From: Streptomyces sp. YS415 | Lineage (GTDB): Bacteria > Actinomycetota > Actinomycetes > Streptomycetales > Streptomycetaceae | Assembly (NCBI RefSeq): GCF_023544665.1 | Contig: NZ_JAMJFL010000001.1 | Location: 434,001 to 498,000 of the forward strand | DNA length: 64,000 nucleotides | Reading direction: 5' to 3' | Shown: one piece after another, positions 1 through 8,878 of the stretch | How positions within the stretch are numbered: the stretch's first letter is position 1 | Layout of the letters: the number at the start of each line of letters is the position of its first letter | Translations under genes and position numbers: made by a program | The notes under the pieces: model-generated | The model's database searches: none | Told to the model about the DNA's origin: nothing | Seen by the model: the letters and a program-made list of their open reading frames with translations, nothing else

Positions 1-710
1 GTGTCCACGACGTCGATCTTCTCGCCCGGTACCGAGTGCTCGCCGTCCCGGGTGAAGACGGTGAGGCCGTCACCGCCGTGGGTGATCACGACGGCCGCGG
101 GGCCCTCGGCCAGCCACTCGCGCGGGGTGCCGCCGAGCCACTCGGCGTCCTCCGCGGACAGCTTGAGCAGCGACACCGACGGCAGCCAGCGGCGGAAGCG
201 CGCCCGGTAGGCGTCCGGGTCGGGAATCAGCCCCGGACGGATGTTCGGATCGAGGGCGGTGAACACGCCCTGCGCGGCCGCCGCCCGCATCAGCTCCTCG
301 TAGGCGGTGGCGCCCGGCTCCAGCACGAGCGAGCAGGTCCCGAAGGACACTGCGCGCGTGCCCTCCGGCAGGGCGGCGGGCGCGGTGAAGAGCCGGTCGG
401 CGGTGCCGTCGACGTAGAAGGAGTAGGCGGCCGAACCGCCCGCGTCGACCGTGGCGACCGCGAGCGTCGTCGGCTCGGGTCCGCGCTGCACCGCCGAGAC
501 GTCGACCCCGTCCCGCCGCAGCCCGTCCAGCAGTGCCTCGCCGAAGGCGTCGGAGGACGTGCGGGAGCAGAAGGCGGTGGGGGAGCCGAGGCGACCGAGG
601 GCCACGGCCGTGTTGAAGGGGCCGCCGCCGAGCGCCGGCCGCAGGCTCGCGAGGGCGCCCGTGCCCTGCGGCACGAGGTCGATCAGGGCCTCACCGGCGA
701 CGACGATCAC
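1..710 (-). CDS. PfkB-family carbohydrate kinase (C-terminus cut by window edge)
   Basis: Sugar kinase of the PfkB/ribokinase family, probably fructokinase-like, that would phosphorylate an imported sugar with ATP in the cytoplasm. About 236 N-terminal codons are present; the part with the family's C-terminal ATP/catalytic signature lies outside the window. Visible are the N-terminal strand GEALIDLVP, the substrate-binding turn GGGPFNTAVALGRLG near residue 35, and ALDPNIRP in the middle of the fold. The GTG start overlaps the stop of the upstream lacI-type gene by 4 bp (GTGA), so the two are translationally coupled and the repressor probably controls the kinase. The exact sugar cannot be read from the sequence. 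Confidence 0.85.
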   Translation of the reverse strand, partial: MIVVAGEALIDLVPQGTGALASLRPALGGGPFNTAVALGRLGSPTAFCSRTSSDAFGEALLDGLRRDGVDVSAVQRGPEPTTLAVATVDAGGSAAYSFYVDGTADRLFTAPAALPEGTRAVSFGTCSLVLEPGATAYEELMRAAAAQGVFTALDPNIRPGLIPDPDAYRARFRRWLPSVSLLKLSAEDAEWLGGTPREWLAEGPAAVVITHGGDGLTVFTRDGEHSVPGEKIDVVD

Positions 711-1750
711 GAGGTGGTTCCTTTCGGGAGGTTCGGCAGCTGCTCGGGGCAGCCGCACGAGGTGCGGTGGACGAAGGCGCAGTCGAGGCGCACGGTGCGG
801 GCGGGCCGGCCCGGCTCGGCGAGCCGGTCCAGCAGGACACGTACGGCCTGGGCGCCGAGCTCCTTGCTGGGCTGGGCGATCGCGGTGAGCCGGGGGGTGA
901 ACAGGTCGGCCCAGGCGAAGTCGTCGAAGCAGCACAGGGCGAGGTCGTCGGGCACGGACAGGCCGCGCTCGCGCAGGGCGCGCAGGGCGCCGATGGTCAT
1001 CGCGTTGTTGGCGGTCACCAGGGCCGTGGGCGGCGCGGCGAGGTCCAGCAGGGCGGCGGTCGCGCGTTCGGCGCCGGGGGACTCGGAGTCGCCGTGCGCG
1101 ATCAGCCGCTCGTCGTGGGCGAGACCGGCGTACGCGAGACCGTGCCGGTAGCCGGTGATCCGCTCGGTGGTGGTGCTGAGCCCGGGGCGCCCCGCGACCA
1201 GGCCGATCCGCCGGTGTCCCAGCTCCGCGAGATGGGTGACCAGCCGGGTCGTGGGCGCGGCGCCGTCCGCACACACCTGGTCGAAATGCGGGGCGGCCCC
1301 GTCGTCCACCAGCCGGTCGAGGAACACCGTCGGGACGTCGTGCCGCCGCAGGTAGGCGAGCAGCTCGCGCGGGTCGGCGGAGGGTGCGACGATCATGCCG
1401 TCCACGCGCCGCTCGTGCAGCAGCTGCACGACCTTGCGCTCGTGGGCGGGGTCGTCGTGCGGGTCGGCGATGAGCAGGCTGTAACCGTGCTCCAGGGCGC
1501 CGGCCTCGACGCCCTGGAGGATCTCCGTGAAGTAGGGGTTGCTGATCGCCGACACCGCGAGGCCGATGGACCGGGTGCGCGCGGTCACCAGCGAGCGGGC
1601 CAGGGAGTTCGGGGTGTAACCGAGCCGGTCGATGGCGTCCAGGACGGCCTGCCGGGTGTGCGGGAGCACCGGGCGGGTGTCGTTGAGCACATGGGAGACG
1701 GTCGCCACGGAGACACCCGCGGCACGGGCCACGTCGGCCATGGTGGGCAT
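707..1750 (-). CDS. LacI-family transcriptional regulator
   Basis: DNA-binding repressor of the LacI/GalR family, 347 aa, the normal length. The N-terminal helix-turn-helix reads MADVARAAGVSVATVSHVLN, followed by the hinge helix region (SLARSLVTARTRSIGLAVS) and a periplasmic-binding-protein-like sugar sensor with SNPYF, GHRRIGLVAG and the late CCFDDFAWADLF motif. The ATG at 1750 is preceded by a GGAGGGAGAGG purine run; an internal ATG three codons later is also possible. It overlaps the downstream sugar kinase by 4 bp. A perfect 28-bp palindrome lies 70 bp upstream of the start and is the likely autoregulatory operator. The effector is probably the kinase substrate or product (inference). Confidence 0.93.
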   Translation of the reverse strand: MPTMADVARAAGVSVATVSHVLNDTRPVLPHTRQAVLDAIDRLGYTPNSLARSLVTARTRSIGLAVSAISNPYFTEILQGVEAGALEHGYSLLIADPHDDPAHERKVVQLLHERRVDGMIVAPSADPRELLAYLRRHDVPTVFLDRLVDDGAAPHFDQVCADGAAPTTRLVTHLAELGHRRIGLVAGRPGLSTTTERITGYRHGLAYAGLAHDERLIAHGDSESPGAERATAALLDLAAPPTALVTANNAMTIGALRALRERGLSVPDDLALCCFDDFAWADLFTPRLTAIAQPSKELGAQAVRVLLDRLAEPGRPARTVRLDCAFVHRTSCGCPEQLPNLPKGTTS

Positions 1751-1819
1751 CGGGTTCCTCTCCCTCCGGGTGGTGCCGTTCGCTGCTTCTGGCCGGGAAG
1801 GTATCCCATTCGGCGGCAC

Positions 1820-1847
1820 ACGTAAACGCTTGCGCAAGCGTTTACGT
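1820..1847. promoter_or_regulatory. 28-bp perfect palindrome, likely LacI-family operator
   Basis: The half-site ACGTAAACGCTTGC is followed directly by its exact reverse complement, with no loop. Each arm (CGTAAACGCTTGCG) itself resembles a LacI/CcpA-type operator, so two overlapping operators are laid head to head. It lies between the divergent lacI-type gene (start 1750) and the Rieske gene (start 1950) and could control both. Confidence 0.8.
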
Positions 1848-1949
1848 CCACGGCTTCGCCGCCGCTCGCGTCCGCTCGCCCCGGCGCCGGTCCCGTCCGC
1901 CCCGGCCGGTATCGTCGCCCTGCCCGCCCTCTGACCAGTGGAGCCTCGT

Positions 1950-2378
1950 ATGCCCGGCCGCCCGACCCCGACCCGTCGTACCGTCCTGCGCGGAGCGGCC
2001 CTCACCCCCGTCGCCGGGCTGGGCCTGGCCGCCTGCTCGCCGGGCGGCGGGACGGCGGAGGCCGAGCCCAGCGCGCCCGTCGACCTCGGCGCGGAGAGCG
2101 AGGTCGCCCAGGGGAGCGCGAAGCTGTACCGCGAGCACAACGTGGTCGTCAGCCGGGACGCGAACGGCACGCTGAAGGCGTACAGCACGATCTGCACGCA
2201 CGCGCTGTGCCCCATCAACAAGCTGGAGGGGACGAAGCTCGTCTGTCCCTGCCACGGCAGTGAGTTCGACGCCACGAACGGCGAGGTGCTGCACGAGCCG
2301 GCGAGCGCGCCGCTGAAGGAGCTGCCGGTGCGGGCCGAGGGCGGCCGGATCGTGGCAGGACCGGCCCCCACCGTCTGA
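1950..2378 (+). CDS. Rieske [2Fe-2S] protein, Tat-exported lipoprotein
   Basis: Small extracytoplasmic Rieske-type ferredoxin, 142 aa. The N-terminus carries a twin-arginine motif (RRTVLRG, residues 9-15) and a lipobox ending LAAC at Cys29, so it should be exported folded and lipid-anchored. The cluster ligands are Cys82/His84 in CTHALC and Cys99/His102 in CPCHGS; Cys87 and Cys101 are placed to form the usual Rieske disulfide. The ATG at 1950 has GGAG 7 bp upstream; a GTG at 1938 in frame overlaps that site and is less likely. Its electron-transfer partner is unknown: no oxidase or cytochrome gene is adjacent, and its neighbour is a divergent sugar regulator. Confidence 0.9.
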   Translation: MPGRPTPTRRTVLRGAALTPVAGLGLAACSPGGGTAEAEPSAPVDLGAESEVAQGSAKLYREHNVVVSRDANGTLKAYSTICTHALCPINKLEGTKLVCPCHGSEFDATNGEVLHEPASAPLKELPVRAEGGRIVAGPAPTV

Positions 2379-2451
2379 GGCGGCGTCCGGCGAGGTCTCG
2401 CTCGGCCGCGCCGCCTCACGTGACGCCCCGCGCAGGTTCACCCCCGCCCGC

Positions 2452-3441
2452 TCACTCCTCCCAGTCCCAGCCGATCCCCACGATGCCCGTCCGCAGCCGC
2501 GGCTCGACGAGGTGGACCGAGTGGTGCCGCGGGCTGAGCGGGAGCTCCTGACGGCCGCTGCGCGGGGCCGCCGCCGAGTGCTGGGCGAACCGGTGGCAGC
2601 GCACCGGCGGACGGTGCTCGTCGAAGCGGATCTGGAGCGCGTACTGGCCGCCCGCGGCGCCGAACCCGCGCGCGTACTCACGGGACACCCCGGCGGTGCC
2701 GTCCTCGATGCCGTACCGGAAGAGGAAGGTGTCGCCGGAGCGCAGCCGGGTGTCGAAGAGCAGCTCGGCGACGAGGACGCCGGTGTCGTGGTGGTACCGG
2801 ATCCGGCCCGTGCGGCAGTTCTCCAGGGCCTGCACGCGCATGAGGTCGGGCGTGCAGCCGGGGTCGCCGTGGTACACGGCCGCGAAGCGGTCGACGCCGT
2901 CCCGGTGGGCGCGCACGATGTGGTGCGCCTCGCGGCCCGCCAGCTCCCGCCGTGCGCCGATCCGCACCCGCTCGTGCAGCCCCAGGGTGTGCAGCCCGCC
3001 GTCGACCGGGGCGTCCAGCTCGGCCAGCAGCCCCGCCAGGACGCCGTCGGCCTCGACGAGGGAGCGGTAGGAACGGACCGCGGGCCGCCCCGCACCCTGC
3101 TCGTCGCCCTCCGCCAGCAGCCTGATCAGCGACTCCTCGGGCAGCTGGAGGATCTCCTCCAGCGCCCGCACCGCGCGCAGCGACTCCGGGCGCTGCGGCC
3201 GGCGGGCACCCTGCTGCCAGTAACTCAGGCTGGTGACGCCGACCTTCACCCCGTAGCGCGAGAGATGGTGCTGCACGCGCTGGAGGGGCAGCCCGCGCGC
3301 GGCGATGGCGGCGCGCAGCGCGACGTGGAAGGGGCCGCCGCTGAGCGCCGCGTCCAGGGCCGGGTCCGCTGGTGTGACCCCGGCCACGTCCGGCACCGCG
3401 ATGACGGCGGCGACGTCCGCCTGCTGAGTGGCGTGCGGCAT
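2452..3441 (-). CDS. XRE-type helix-turn-helix regulator with long C-terminal domain
   Basis: Probable cytoplasmic DNA-binding protein, 329 aa. Residues about 38-105 look like a Cro/C1-type helix-turn-helix (HVALRAAIAARGLPLQRVQHH followed by TSLSYWQQGARRPQRPESL). The remaining 200 or so residues form a conserved but unnamed domain rich in beta-strand-like stretches, with many His/Arg residues and a tail ending IGWDWEE. The ATG at 3441 is supported by GAAAGG 7 bp upstream; longer in-frame extensions lack a ribosome-binding site. It is divergent from uvrC. The ligand and target genes are not known from sequence. Confidence 0.75.
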   Translation of the reverse strand: MPHATQQADVAAVIAVPDVAGVTPADPALDAALSGGPFHVALRAAIAARGLPLQRVQHHLSRYGVKVGVTSLSYWQQGARRPQRPESLRAVRALEEILQLPEESLIRLLAEGDEQGAGRPAVRSYRSLVEADGVLAGLLAELDAPVDGGLHTLGLHERVRIGARRELAGREAHHIVRAHRDGVDRFAAVYHGDPGCTPDLMRVQALENCRTGRIRYHHDTGVLVAELLFDTRLRSGDTFLFRYGIEDGTAGVSREYARGFGAAGGQYALQIRFDEHRPPVRCHRFAQHSAAAPRSGRQELPLSPRHHSVHLVEPRLRTGIVGIGWDWEE

Positions 3442-3628
3442 GCGGGGGCCTTTCTGGGCAGCGTTCACGACGGCTGGTCGGACCGTCGCGCGGGCGGCAG
3501 AGGCCGGGCCCGAGTTCCCCCGCATTGAAGCGTGTTGACCAAGCCCCGACAACACTTGATGCCCAACCGTGCCCATGGCGGCCCGCCGGCGTTGTCCACA
3601 GCCTCGTCGCGCTGTCACCCCTCGCCAG

Positions 3629-3634
3629 TAGGGT
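3629..3634 (+). promoter_or_regulatory. Probable -10 box of a leaderless uvrC transcript
   Basis: TAGGGT ends 7 bp before the uvrC ATG and no Shine-Dalgarno sequence lies between them (gtgaaac), the pattern of a leaderless Streptomyces promoter. No convincing TTGAC-like -35 box is visible. Confidence 0.45.
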
Positions 3635-3641
3635 GTGAAAC

Positions 3642-5687
3642 ATGGCCGACCCCTCCAGCTACCGCCCCCGGCCGGGACAGATCCCGGACTCCCCCGGGGT
3701 CTACCGGTTCCGTGACGAGCACCGCAGGGTGATCTACGTCGGAAAGGCGAAGAGCCTGCGCCAGCGCCTGGCGAACTACTTCCAGGACCTGGCGGGCCTG
3801 CACCCCCGCACCCGCAGCATGGTCACCACGGCGGCGTCCGTGGAGTGGACGGTGGTGTCCACGGAGGTGGAGGCGCTCCAGCTGGAATACTCCTGGATCA
3901 AGGAGTACGACCCCCGGTTCAACGTCAAGTACCGCGACGACAAGAGCTACCCCTACCTCGCGGTGACCATGAGCGAGCAGTTCCCGCGGGTGCAGGTGAT
4001 GCGCGGTCACAAGAAGAAGGGCGTGCGCTATTTCGGGCCGTACGCCCACGCGTGGGCGATCCGCGACACCGTGGACCTGCTGCTGCGCGTCTTCCCGGTG
4101 CGCACCTGCTCGGCCGGGGTCTTCAAGAACGCCGCCCGCACCGACCGTCCCTGTCTGCTCGGCTACATCGGCAAGTGCGCCGCGCCCTGCGTCGGCCGGG
4201 TCTCGCCCGAGGAGCACCGGGAACTGGCCGACGAGTTCTGCGACTTCATGGCCGGCCGCACGGGCACCTATCTGCGCCGGCTGGAGAAGCAGATGGTCCA
4301 GGCGGCCGACGACATGGAGTACGAGCGGGCCGCGCGCCTGCGCGACGACATCGGGGCCCTGAAGAAGGCCATGGAGAAGAACGCGGTCGTGCTCGCCGAC
4401 GCGACCGACGCCGACCTGATCGCCGTCGCCGAGGACGAGCTGGAAGCCGCCGTGCAGATCTTCCACGTCCGTGGCGGACGCGTGCGCGGCCAGCGCGGCT
4501 GGGTCACCGACAAGGTCGAGGAGATCACCACCGGCGCCCTCGTCGAGCACGCCCTCCAGCAGCTCTACGGCGAGGAGAGCGGGGACTCCGTGCCCAAGGA
4601 GGTCCTCGTCCCGGCCCTGCCCGACCCGGTGGAGCCGGTCCAGCAATGGCTCACCGAGCGCCGAGGATCGAACGTCTCGCTGCGCATCCCGCAGCGCGGC
4701 GACAAGAAGGCGCTGATGGAGACCGTCGCGCGCAACGCTCTGCAGGCCCTCGGCCTGCACAAGACCAAGCGCGCCTCCGACCTGACCACGCGCTCGCGCG
4801 CCCTGGAGGAGATCGCCGACGCCCTCGGCCTGGACAGCGCGCCGTTGCGCATCGAGTGCTACGACATCTCCCACCTCCAGGGCGAGGACGTCGTGGCCTC
4901 CATGGTCGTCTTCGAGGACGGTCTCCAGCGCAAGGGCGAGTACCGCCGCTTCCAGATCAAGGGCTTCGCGGGCCAGGACGACGTCCGGTCCATGCACGAG
5001 GTGATCTCCCGCCGCTTCAAGCGGTACATCGCCGAGAAGGAGCGGACGGGGGAGTGGGCCGAGGGCGAGGACGCGCTCACCGAGGACGACGGCCGCCCCA
5101 AGAAGTTCGCCTACCCGCCCCAGCTCGTCGTCGTCGACGGCGGGCAGCCCCAGGTCGCCGCCGCGAAGCGGGCCCTGGACGAGCTCGGTATCGACGACAT
5201 CGCCGTGTGCGGCCTGGCCAAGCGCCTGGAGGAGGTCTGGCTGCCCGGGGAGGACGACCCGGTGGTCATGCCGCGCACCAGCGAGGGCCTGTACCTGCTC
5301 CAGCGCATCCGTGACGAGGCCCACCGCTTCGCCATCACCTACCAGCGCGTCAAGCGCGCCAAGCGCTTCCGGTCGAGCCCCCTGGACGACGTACCGGGCC
5401 TCGGCGAGACCCGCAAGCAGGCGCTGATCAAGCACTTCGGTTCGGTGAAAAGGCTGCGATCGGCGACAATCGACCAGATCTGCGAAGTTCCGGGCATAGG
5501 TCGTAAAACGGCCGAGACCATTGCCGCGGCCTTCGCCCAGGCGGCCCCGGCCGCGCCCGCCGTGAACACGGCGACTGGAGAGATCATGGAAGACACGGAG
5601 GACGGGGCGCCCGAAACGACCGCGGACGCCCCGGGGGAGCCCGTGACCGCGGGCACCCCGGACGAACGACGGGGGCAGGAGACATGA
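3642..5687 (+). CDS. uvrC: Excinuclease ABC subunit C
   Basis: UvrC makes the two incisions around bulky DNA lesions after UvrA/UvrB recognition. Its 681 aa match the full-length actinobacterial protein. The N-terminal GIY-YIG nuclease domain is seen in GVYRFRD...[14 protein letters not shown] (residues about 18-45). The UVR/UvrB-binding helix is [20 protein letters not shown] near residue 230. The RNase H-like second nuclease follows ([28 protein letters not shown]), then two C-terminal helix-hairpin-helix motifs ([22 protein letters not shown]). It is the first gene of a four-gene unit; its stop overlaps rapZ by 4 bp (ATGA). Confidence 0.97.
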   Translation: MADPSSYRPRPGQIPDSPGVYRFRDEHRRVIYVGKAKSLRQRLANYFQDLAGLHPRTRSMVTTAASVEWTVVSTEVEALQLEYSWIKEYDPRFNVKYRDDKSYPYLAVTMSEQFPRVQVMRGHKKKGVRYFGPYAHAWAIRDTVDLLLRVFPVRTCSAGVFKNAARTDRPCLLGYIGKCAAPCVGRVSPEEHRELADEFCDFMAGRTGTYLRRLEKQMVQAADDMEYERAARLRDDIGALKKAMEKNAVVLADATDADLIAVAEDELEAAVQIFHVRGGRVRGQRGWVTDKVEEITTGALVEHALQQLYGEESGDSVPKEVLVPALPDPVEPVQQWLTERRGSNVSLRIPQRGDKKALMETVARNALQALGLHKTKRASDLTTRSRALEEIADALGLDSAPLRIECYDISHLQGEDVVASMVVFEDGLQRKGEYRRFQIKGFAGQDDVRSMHEVISRRFKRYIAEKERTGEWAEGEDALTEDDGRPKKFAYPPQLVVVDGGQPQVAAAKRALDELGIDDIAVCGLAKRLEEVWLPGEDDPVVMPRTSEGLYLLQRIRDEAHRFAITYQRVKRAKRFRSSPLDDVPGLGETRKQALIKHFGSVKRLRSATIDQICEVPGIGRKTAETIAAAFAQAAPAAPAVNTATGEIMEDTEDGAPETTADAPGEPVTAGTPDERRGQET

Positions 5688-6688
5688 CCGAGCAGGACAA
5701 GCAGCCCACGGCGGAGCGAGATCGGGCCCATCTGGACCTGGGCGATGATCGGACCCCGCAGCAGCCACCCCAGGAGAACGGAGCACAGGTGAGTACGCCC
5801 GGCGACACCGCCGCGGTCCCCGAGGCCACCATCCCCGAGCTGGTGATCATCTCCGGCATGTCCGGAGCCGGCCGCTCGACCGCCGCGAAGTGTCTGGAGG
5901 ACCTCGGCTGGTTCGTCGTCGACAACCTGCCGCCGGCGCTGATCCCCACCATGGTGGAGCTCGGCGCCCGCTCCCAGGGCAACGTCGCCCGGATCGCCGT
6001 CGTCGTCGACGTGCGCGGCCGCCGCTTCTTCGACAACCTGCGCGAGTCGCTCGCCGACCTCGACAGCCGGGGCGTCACCCGGCGGATCGTTTTCCTGGAG
6101 TCCTCCGACGAGGCCCTGGTGCGCCGCTTCGAGTCGGTGCGCCGCCCGCACCCGCTCCAGGGCGACGGCCGGATCGTCGACGGCATCGCCGCCGAGCGGG
6201 AGCTGCTTCGCGAGCTGCGCGGCGACGCCGACCTGGTGATCGACACCTCCAGCCTGAACGTGCACGAGCTGCGCGCCAAGATGGACGCCCAGTTCGCGGG
6301 CGAGGAGGAGCCCGAGCTGCGGGCCACCGTGATGTCGTTCGGCTTCAAGTACGGCCTGCCCGTAGACGCCGACCTGGTCGTCGACATGCGGTTCCTGCCG
6401 AACCCGCACTGGGTCCCGGAGCTGCGGCCGTACACCGGTCTGAACGAGGAGGTGTCGGCGTACGTCTTCAACCAGCCCGGCGCCAAGGAGTTCCTCGACC
6501 GGTACACCGAGCTGCTGCAGCTGATTGCCGCAGGCTACCGTCGTGAGGGCAAGCGCTATGTGACCATCGCGGTCGGCTGCACCGGGGGCAAGCACCGTTC
6601 GGTGGCCACCTCGGAGAAGCTCGCCGCACGGCTCGCCGCGCAGGGTGTGGAGACAGTGGTCGTCCACCGGGACATGGGACGCGAATGA
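5684..6688 (+). CDS. rapZ: RapZ-family nucleotide-binding protein
   Basis: P-loop protein of the RapZ/YvcJ family, 334 aa. In enteric bacteria RapZ controls amino-sugar synthesis through small-RNA decay; in actinobacteria the role is less defined. The Walker A is GMSGAGRS at residues 58-65, with Arg in place of the usual Lys. Further motifs are WFVVDNLPP, the nucleotide-handling [11 protein letters not shown] and the C-terminal [10 protein letters not shown]. The first 50 residues are a polar low-complexity extension; an internal GTG (near 5789) after GGAGAACGGAG could give a shorter protein closer to family length. It is coupled on both sides by ATGA overlaps to uvrC and yvcK. Confidence 0.95.
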   Translation: MTEQDKQPTAERDRAHLDLGDDRTPQQPPQENGAQVSTPGDTAAVPEATIPELVIISGMSGAGRSTAAKCLEDLGWFVVDNLPPALIPTMVELGARSQGNVARIAVVVDVRGRRFFDNLRESLADLDSRGVTRRIVFLESSDEALVRRFESVRRPHPLQGDGRIVDGIAAERELLRELRGDADLVIDTSSLNVHELRAKMDAQFAGEEEPELRATVMSFGFKYGLPVDADLVVDMRFLPNPHWVPELRPYTGLNEEVSAYVFNQPGAKEFLDRYTELLQLIAAGYRREGKRYVTIAVGCTGGKHRSVATSEKLAARLAAQGVETVVVHRDMGRE

Positions 6689-7752
6689 CAGGACGTACTC
6701 CGCGGCTGATCAGGGTCGGCCGGGTGGTGCCGGACGGACGGATCGGCCGGCCCGGCGAGGCTCGTGGCGGCCGACCGCGCCGCCGGGGCACCCAGCCCAA
6801 GGTCGTCGCCCTCGGCGGCGGCATGGGCCTTTCCGCCTCGCTCGCCGCGCTGCGCCGGATCACCGGTGACCTGACCGCCGTCGTCACCGTCGCCGACGAC
6901 GGCGGCTCCAGCGGGCGGCTGCGCGACGAGCTGGGCGTGCTGCCACCCGGCGACCTGCGCAAGGCGCTGGCCGCGCTGTGCGGCGACGACGACTGGGGCC
7001 AGACCTGGTCGCGGGTGATCCAGCACCGCTTCACCTCCCAGGGCGACCTGCACGACCACGCGGTCGGCAATCTGCTGATCGTCGCCCTGTGGGAACAGCT
7101 CGGCGACCATGTCCAGGCCCTGGACCTGGTCGGCAAGCTGCTCGGCGCGCACGGGCGCGTGCTGCCCATGTCCGCCGTACCCCTGGAGCTGCAGGCCCTG
7201 GTCAAGGGGCACGACCCGGCGCGGCCCGAGGACGTGGACACCGTGCTCGGCCAGGCCACCGTCGCCCTCACCCCCGGTGAGGTGCAGTCCGTGCACCTGG
7301 TGCCGCACGACCCGCCCGCCGTCCCCGAGGCCGTCGAGGCCGTGCGGGACGCGGACTGGGTGGTGCTCGGCCCGGGGTCCTGGTTCTCCTCGGTCATCCC
7401 GCATCTGCTGGTGCCCCAGCTGCTGGACGCGCTCACCGAGACGAAGGCCCGCCGGGTGCTCTCGCTGAACCTCGTCCCCCAGCCCGGAGAAACCGAAGGC
7501 TTCTCCCCGCAGCGTCATTTGGAGGTTTTGGGACGACACGCCCCTAAACTCGCCCTGGACGTGGTGCTGGCCGACGAGGCAGCCGTGCCCGACCGCGAGG
7601 TGCTGACCGAGGCCGCCAAGCGGCTCGGGGCCGCGGTCGAGCTGGCTCCGGTCGCACGGGGGGACGGATCTCCACGGCACGACCCGGAGCTGCTGGCCGC
7701 CGCGTACGACCGTATTTTTCGGATGCATGGAAGGATCGGCCCATGGCGATGA
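6685..7752 (+). CDS. yvcK: YvcK/CofD-like gluconeogenesis factor
   Basis: Member of the YvcK (formerly CofD-like) family, needed in Bacillus and mycobacteria for growth on gluconeogenic carbon sources and for cell-wall homeostasis; it binds UDP-sugars. The protein has 355 aa. The nucleotide-binding start is [18 protein letters not shown] near residue 37, with [24 protein letters not shown] and [16 protein letters not shown] further on. A basic N-terminal extension of about 35 residues precedes the core. The start overlaps the rapZ stop by 4 bp and the end overlaps whiA by 10 bp. Its place next to sugar and cell-wall control genes fits a metabolic sensor role (inference). Confidence 0.95.
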   Translation: MTGRTPRLIRVGRVVPDGRIGRPGEARGGRPRRRGTQPKVVALGGGMGLSASLAALRRITGDLTAVVTVADDGGSSGRLRDELGVLPPGDLRKALAALCGDDDWGQTWSRVIQHRFTSQGDLHDHAVGNLLIVALWEQLGDHVQALDLVGKLLGAHGRVLPMSAVPLELQALVKGHDPARPEDVDTVLGQATVALTPGEVQSVHLVPHDPPAVPEAVEAVRDADWVVLGPGSWFSSVIPHLLVPQLLDALTETKARRVLSLNLVPQPGETEGFSPQRHLEVLGRHAPKLALDVVLADEAAVPDREVLTEAAKRLGAAVELAPVARGDGSPRHDPELLAAAYDRIFRMHGRIGPWR

Positions 7753-8732
7753 CGGCAGCGGTGAAGGACGAGATCTCCCGGCTCCCCGTCACCCGGACCT
7801 GCTGCAGGAAGGCGGAGGTCTCCGCCATTCTGCGGTTCGCCGGCGGCCTTCACCTGGTCAGCGGGCGCATTGTGATCGAGGCGGAGCTGGACACCGCGAT
7901 GGCGGCCCGCCGGCTCAAGCGGGACATCCTGGAGATCTTCGGCCACAGCTCCGAACTGATCGTGATGGCACCGGGCGGACTGCGCCGCGGCTCGCGCTAC
8001 GTGGTGCGCGTGGTCGCCGGCGGGGACCAGCTGGCCCGGCAGACCGGCCTGGTCGACGGCCGGGGCCGCCCGATCCGGGGCCTGCCCCCGCAGGTCGTCT
8101 CCGGGGCCACCTGTGACGCCGAGGCCGCCTGGCGCGGTGCCTTCCTGGCGCACGGCTCGCTCACCGAGCCCGGACGCTCCTCCTCCCTGGAGGTGACCTG
8201 CCCGGGCCCCGAGGCCGCACTCGCGCTGGTCGGCGCCGCCCGCCGGCTGTCCATCGCCGCCAAGGCCCGTGAGGTGCGCGGGGTGGACCGGGTCGTCGTC
8301 CGCGACGGCGACGCCATCGGCGCCCTGCTCACCCGGCTCGGCGCCCATGAGTCGGTGCTGGCCTGGGAGGAGCGGCGGATGCGCCGCGAGGTCCGCGCCA
8401 CGGCGAACCGCCTCGCCAACTTCGACGACGCCAACCTGCGCCGCTCCGCGCGCGCGGCCGTCGCCGCCGGTGCCCGCGTCCAGCGCGCCCTGGAGATCCT
8501 CGGCGAGGAGGTCCCCGAGCACCTCGCCGCCGCCGGCCGGCTGCGCATGGAGCACAAGCAGGCCTCCCTGGAGGAGCTCGGCGCGCTCGCCGACCCGCCG
8601 CTGACCAAGGACGCCGTCGCCGGCCGCATCCGCCGGCTGCTGGCGATGGCCGACAAGCGCGCCCAGGACCTCGGCATCCCGGGCACGGAGTCCAGCATCA
8701 CCGAGGAGATGGCCGACAACCTCGTGGGCTGA
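7743..8732 (+). CDS. whiA: Sporulation/cell division regulator WhiA
   Basis: WhiA is a DNA-binding protein required for the switch from aerial growth to sporulation septation in Streptomyces, acting with WhiB. It has 329 aa, the usual length. An N-terminal LAGLIDADG-like region without nuclease function (residues about 1-220; [20 protein letters not shown]) is joined to a C-terminal helix-turn-helix ([27 protein letters not shown]). The ATG at 7743 lies inside the end of yvcK, with GGAAGG 8 bp upstream, which fixes the start. It is the last gene of the uvrC-rapZ-yvcK-whiA unit and is followed by a strong hairpin. Confidence 0.97.
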   Translation: MAMTAAVKDEISRLPVTRTCCRKAEVSAILRFAGGLHLVSGRIVIEAELDTAMAARRLKRDILEIFGHSSELIVMAPGGLRRGSRYVVRVVAGGDQLARQTGLVDGRGRPIRGLPPQVVSGATCDAEAAWRGAFLAHGSLTEPGRSSSLEVTCPGPEAALALVGAARRLSIAAKAREVRGVDRVVVRDGDAIGALLTRLGAHESVLAWEERRMRREVRATANRLANFDDANLRRSARAAVAAGARVQRALEILGEEVPEHLAAAGRLRMEHKQASLEELGALADPPLTKDAVAGRIRRLLAMADKRAQDLGIPGTESSITEEMADNLVG

Positions 8733-8743
8733 CGCCCCCTCAG

Positions 8744-8786
8744 AACGCCGGTGACCGCACCCCTTCGGGTGACGGTCACCGGCGTT
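8744..8786 (+). terminator. Intrinsic terminator after whiA
   Basis: A 14-bp perfect stem (AACGCCGGTGACCG with its complement at 8773-8786) encloses a second 5-bp stem (CACCC/GGGTG) with a CTTC loop. TTTT overlaps the end of the outer stem. It closes the uvrC-rapZ-yvcK-whiA unit. Confidence 0.9.
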
Positions 8787-8878
8787 TTCGGGTTCGGAAG
8801 GCACCCTTGACTCGATCATGAAGTGTCATGAGCCTGGCATCTGTTCGCTGACGTGGCGAACCCACGCTAGGGGGGTTC

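Noticed and set aside
36..1151. Long plus-strand open frame over the kinase/LacI genes
   Set aside because: Arg/Gly-rich text with no family motif, opposite two genes with clear motifs; typical high-GC shadow.
3532..3555. GTGTTG/CAACAC repeat between the XRE gene and uvrC as operator
   Set aside because: Only 6-bp arms with a 12-bp gap; too weak to claim without comparison.
3615..5786. 723-codon minus-strand open frame
   Set aside because: Exact antisense of uvrC; its translation is Leu/Val/Gly/Asp-rich noise while uvrC has complete domains.
8806..8878. TTGACT near 8808 as the -35 box of the carboxypeptidase gene
   Set aside because: No acceptable -10 box at 16-19 bp spacing.
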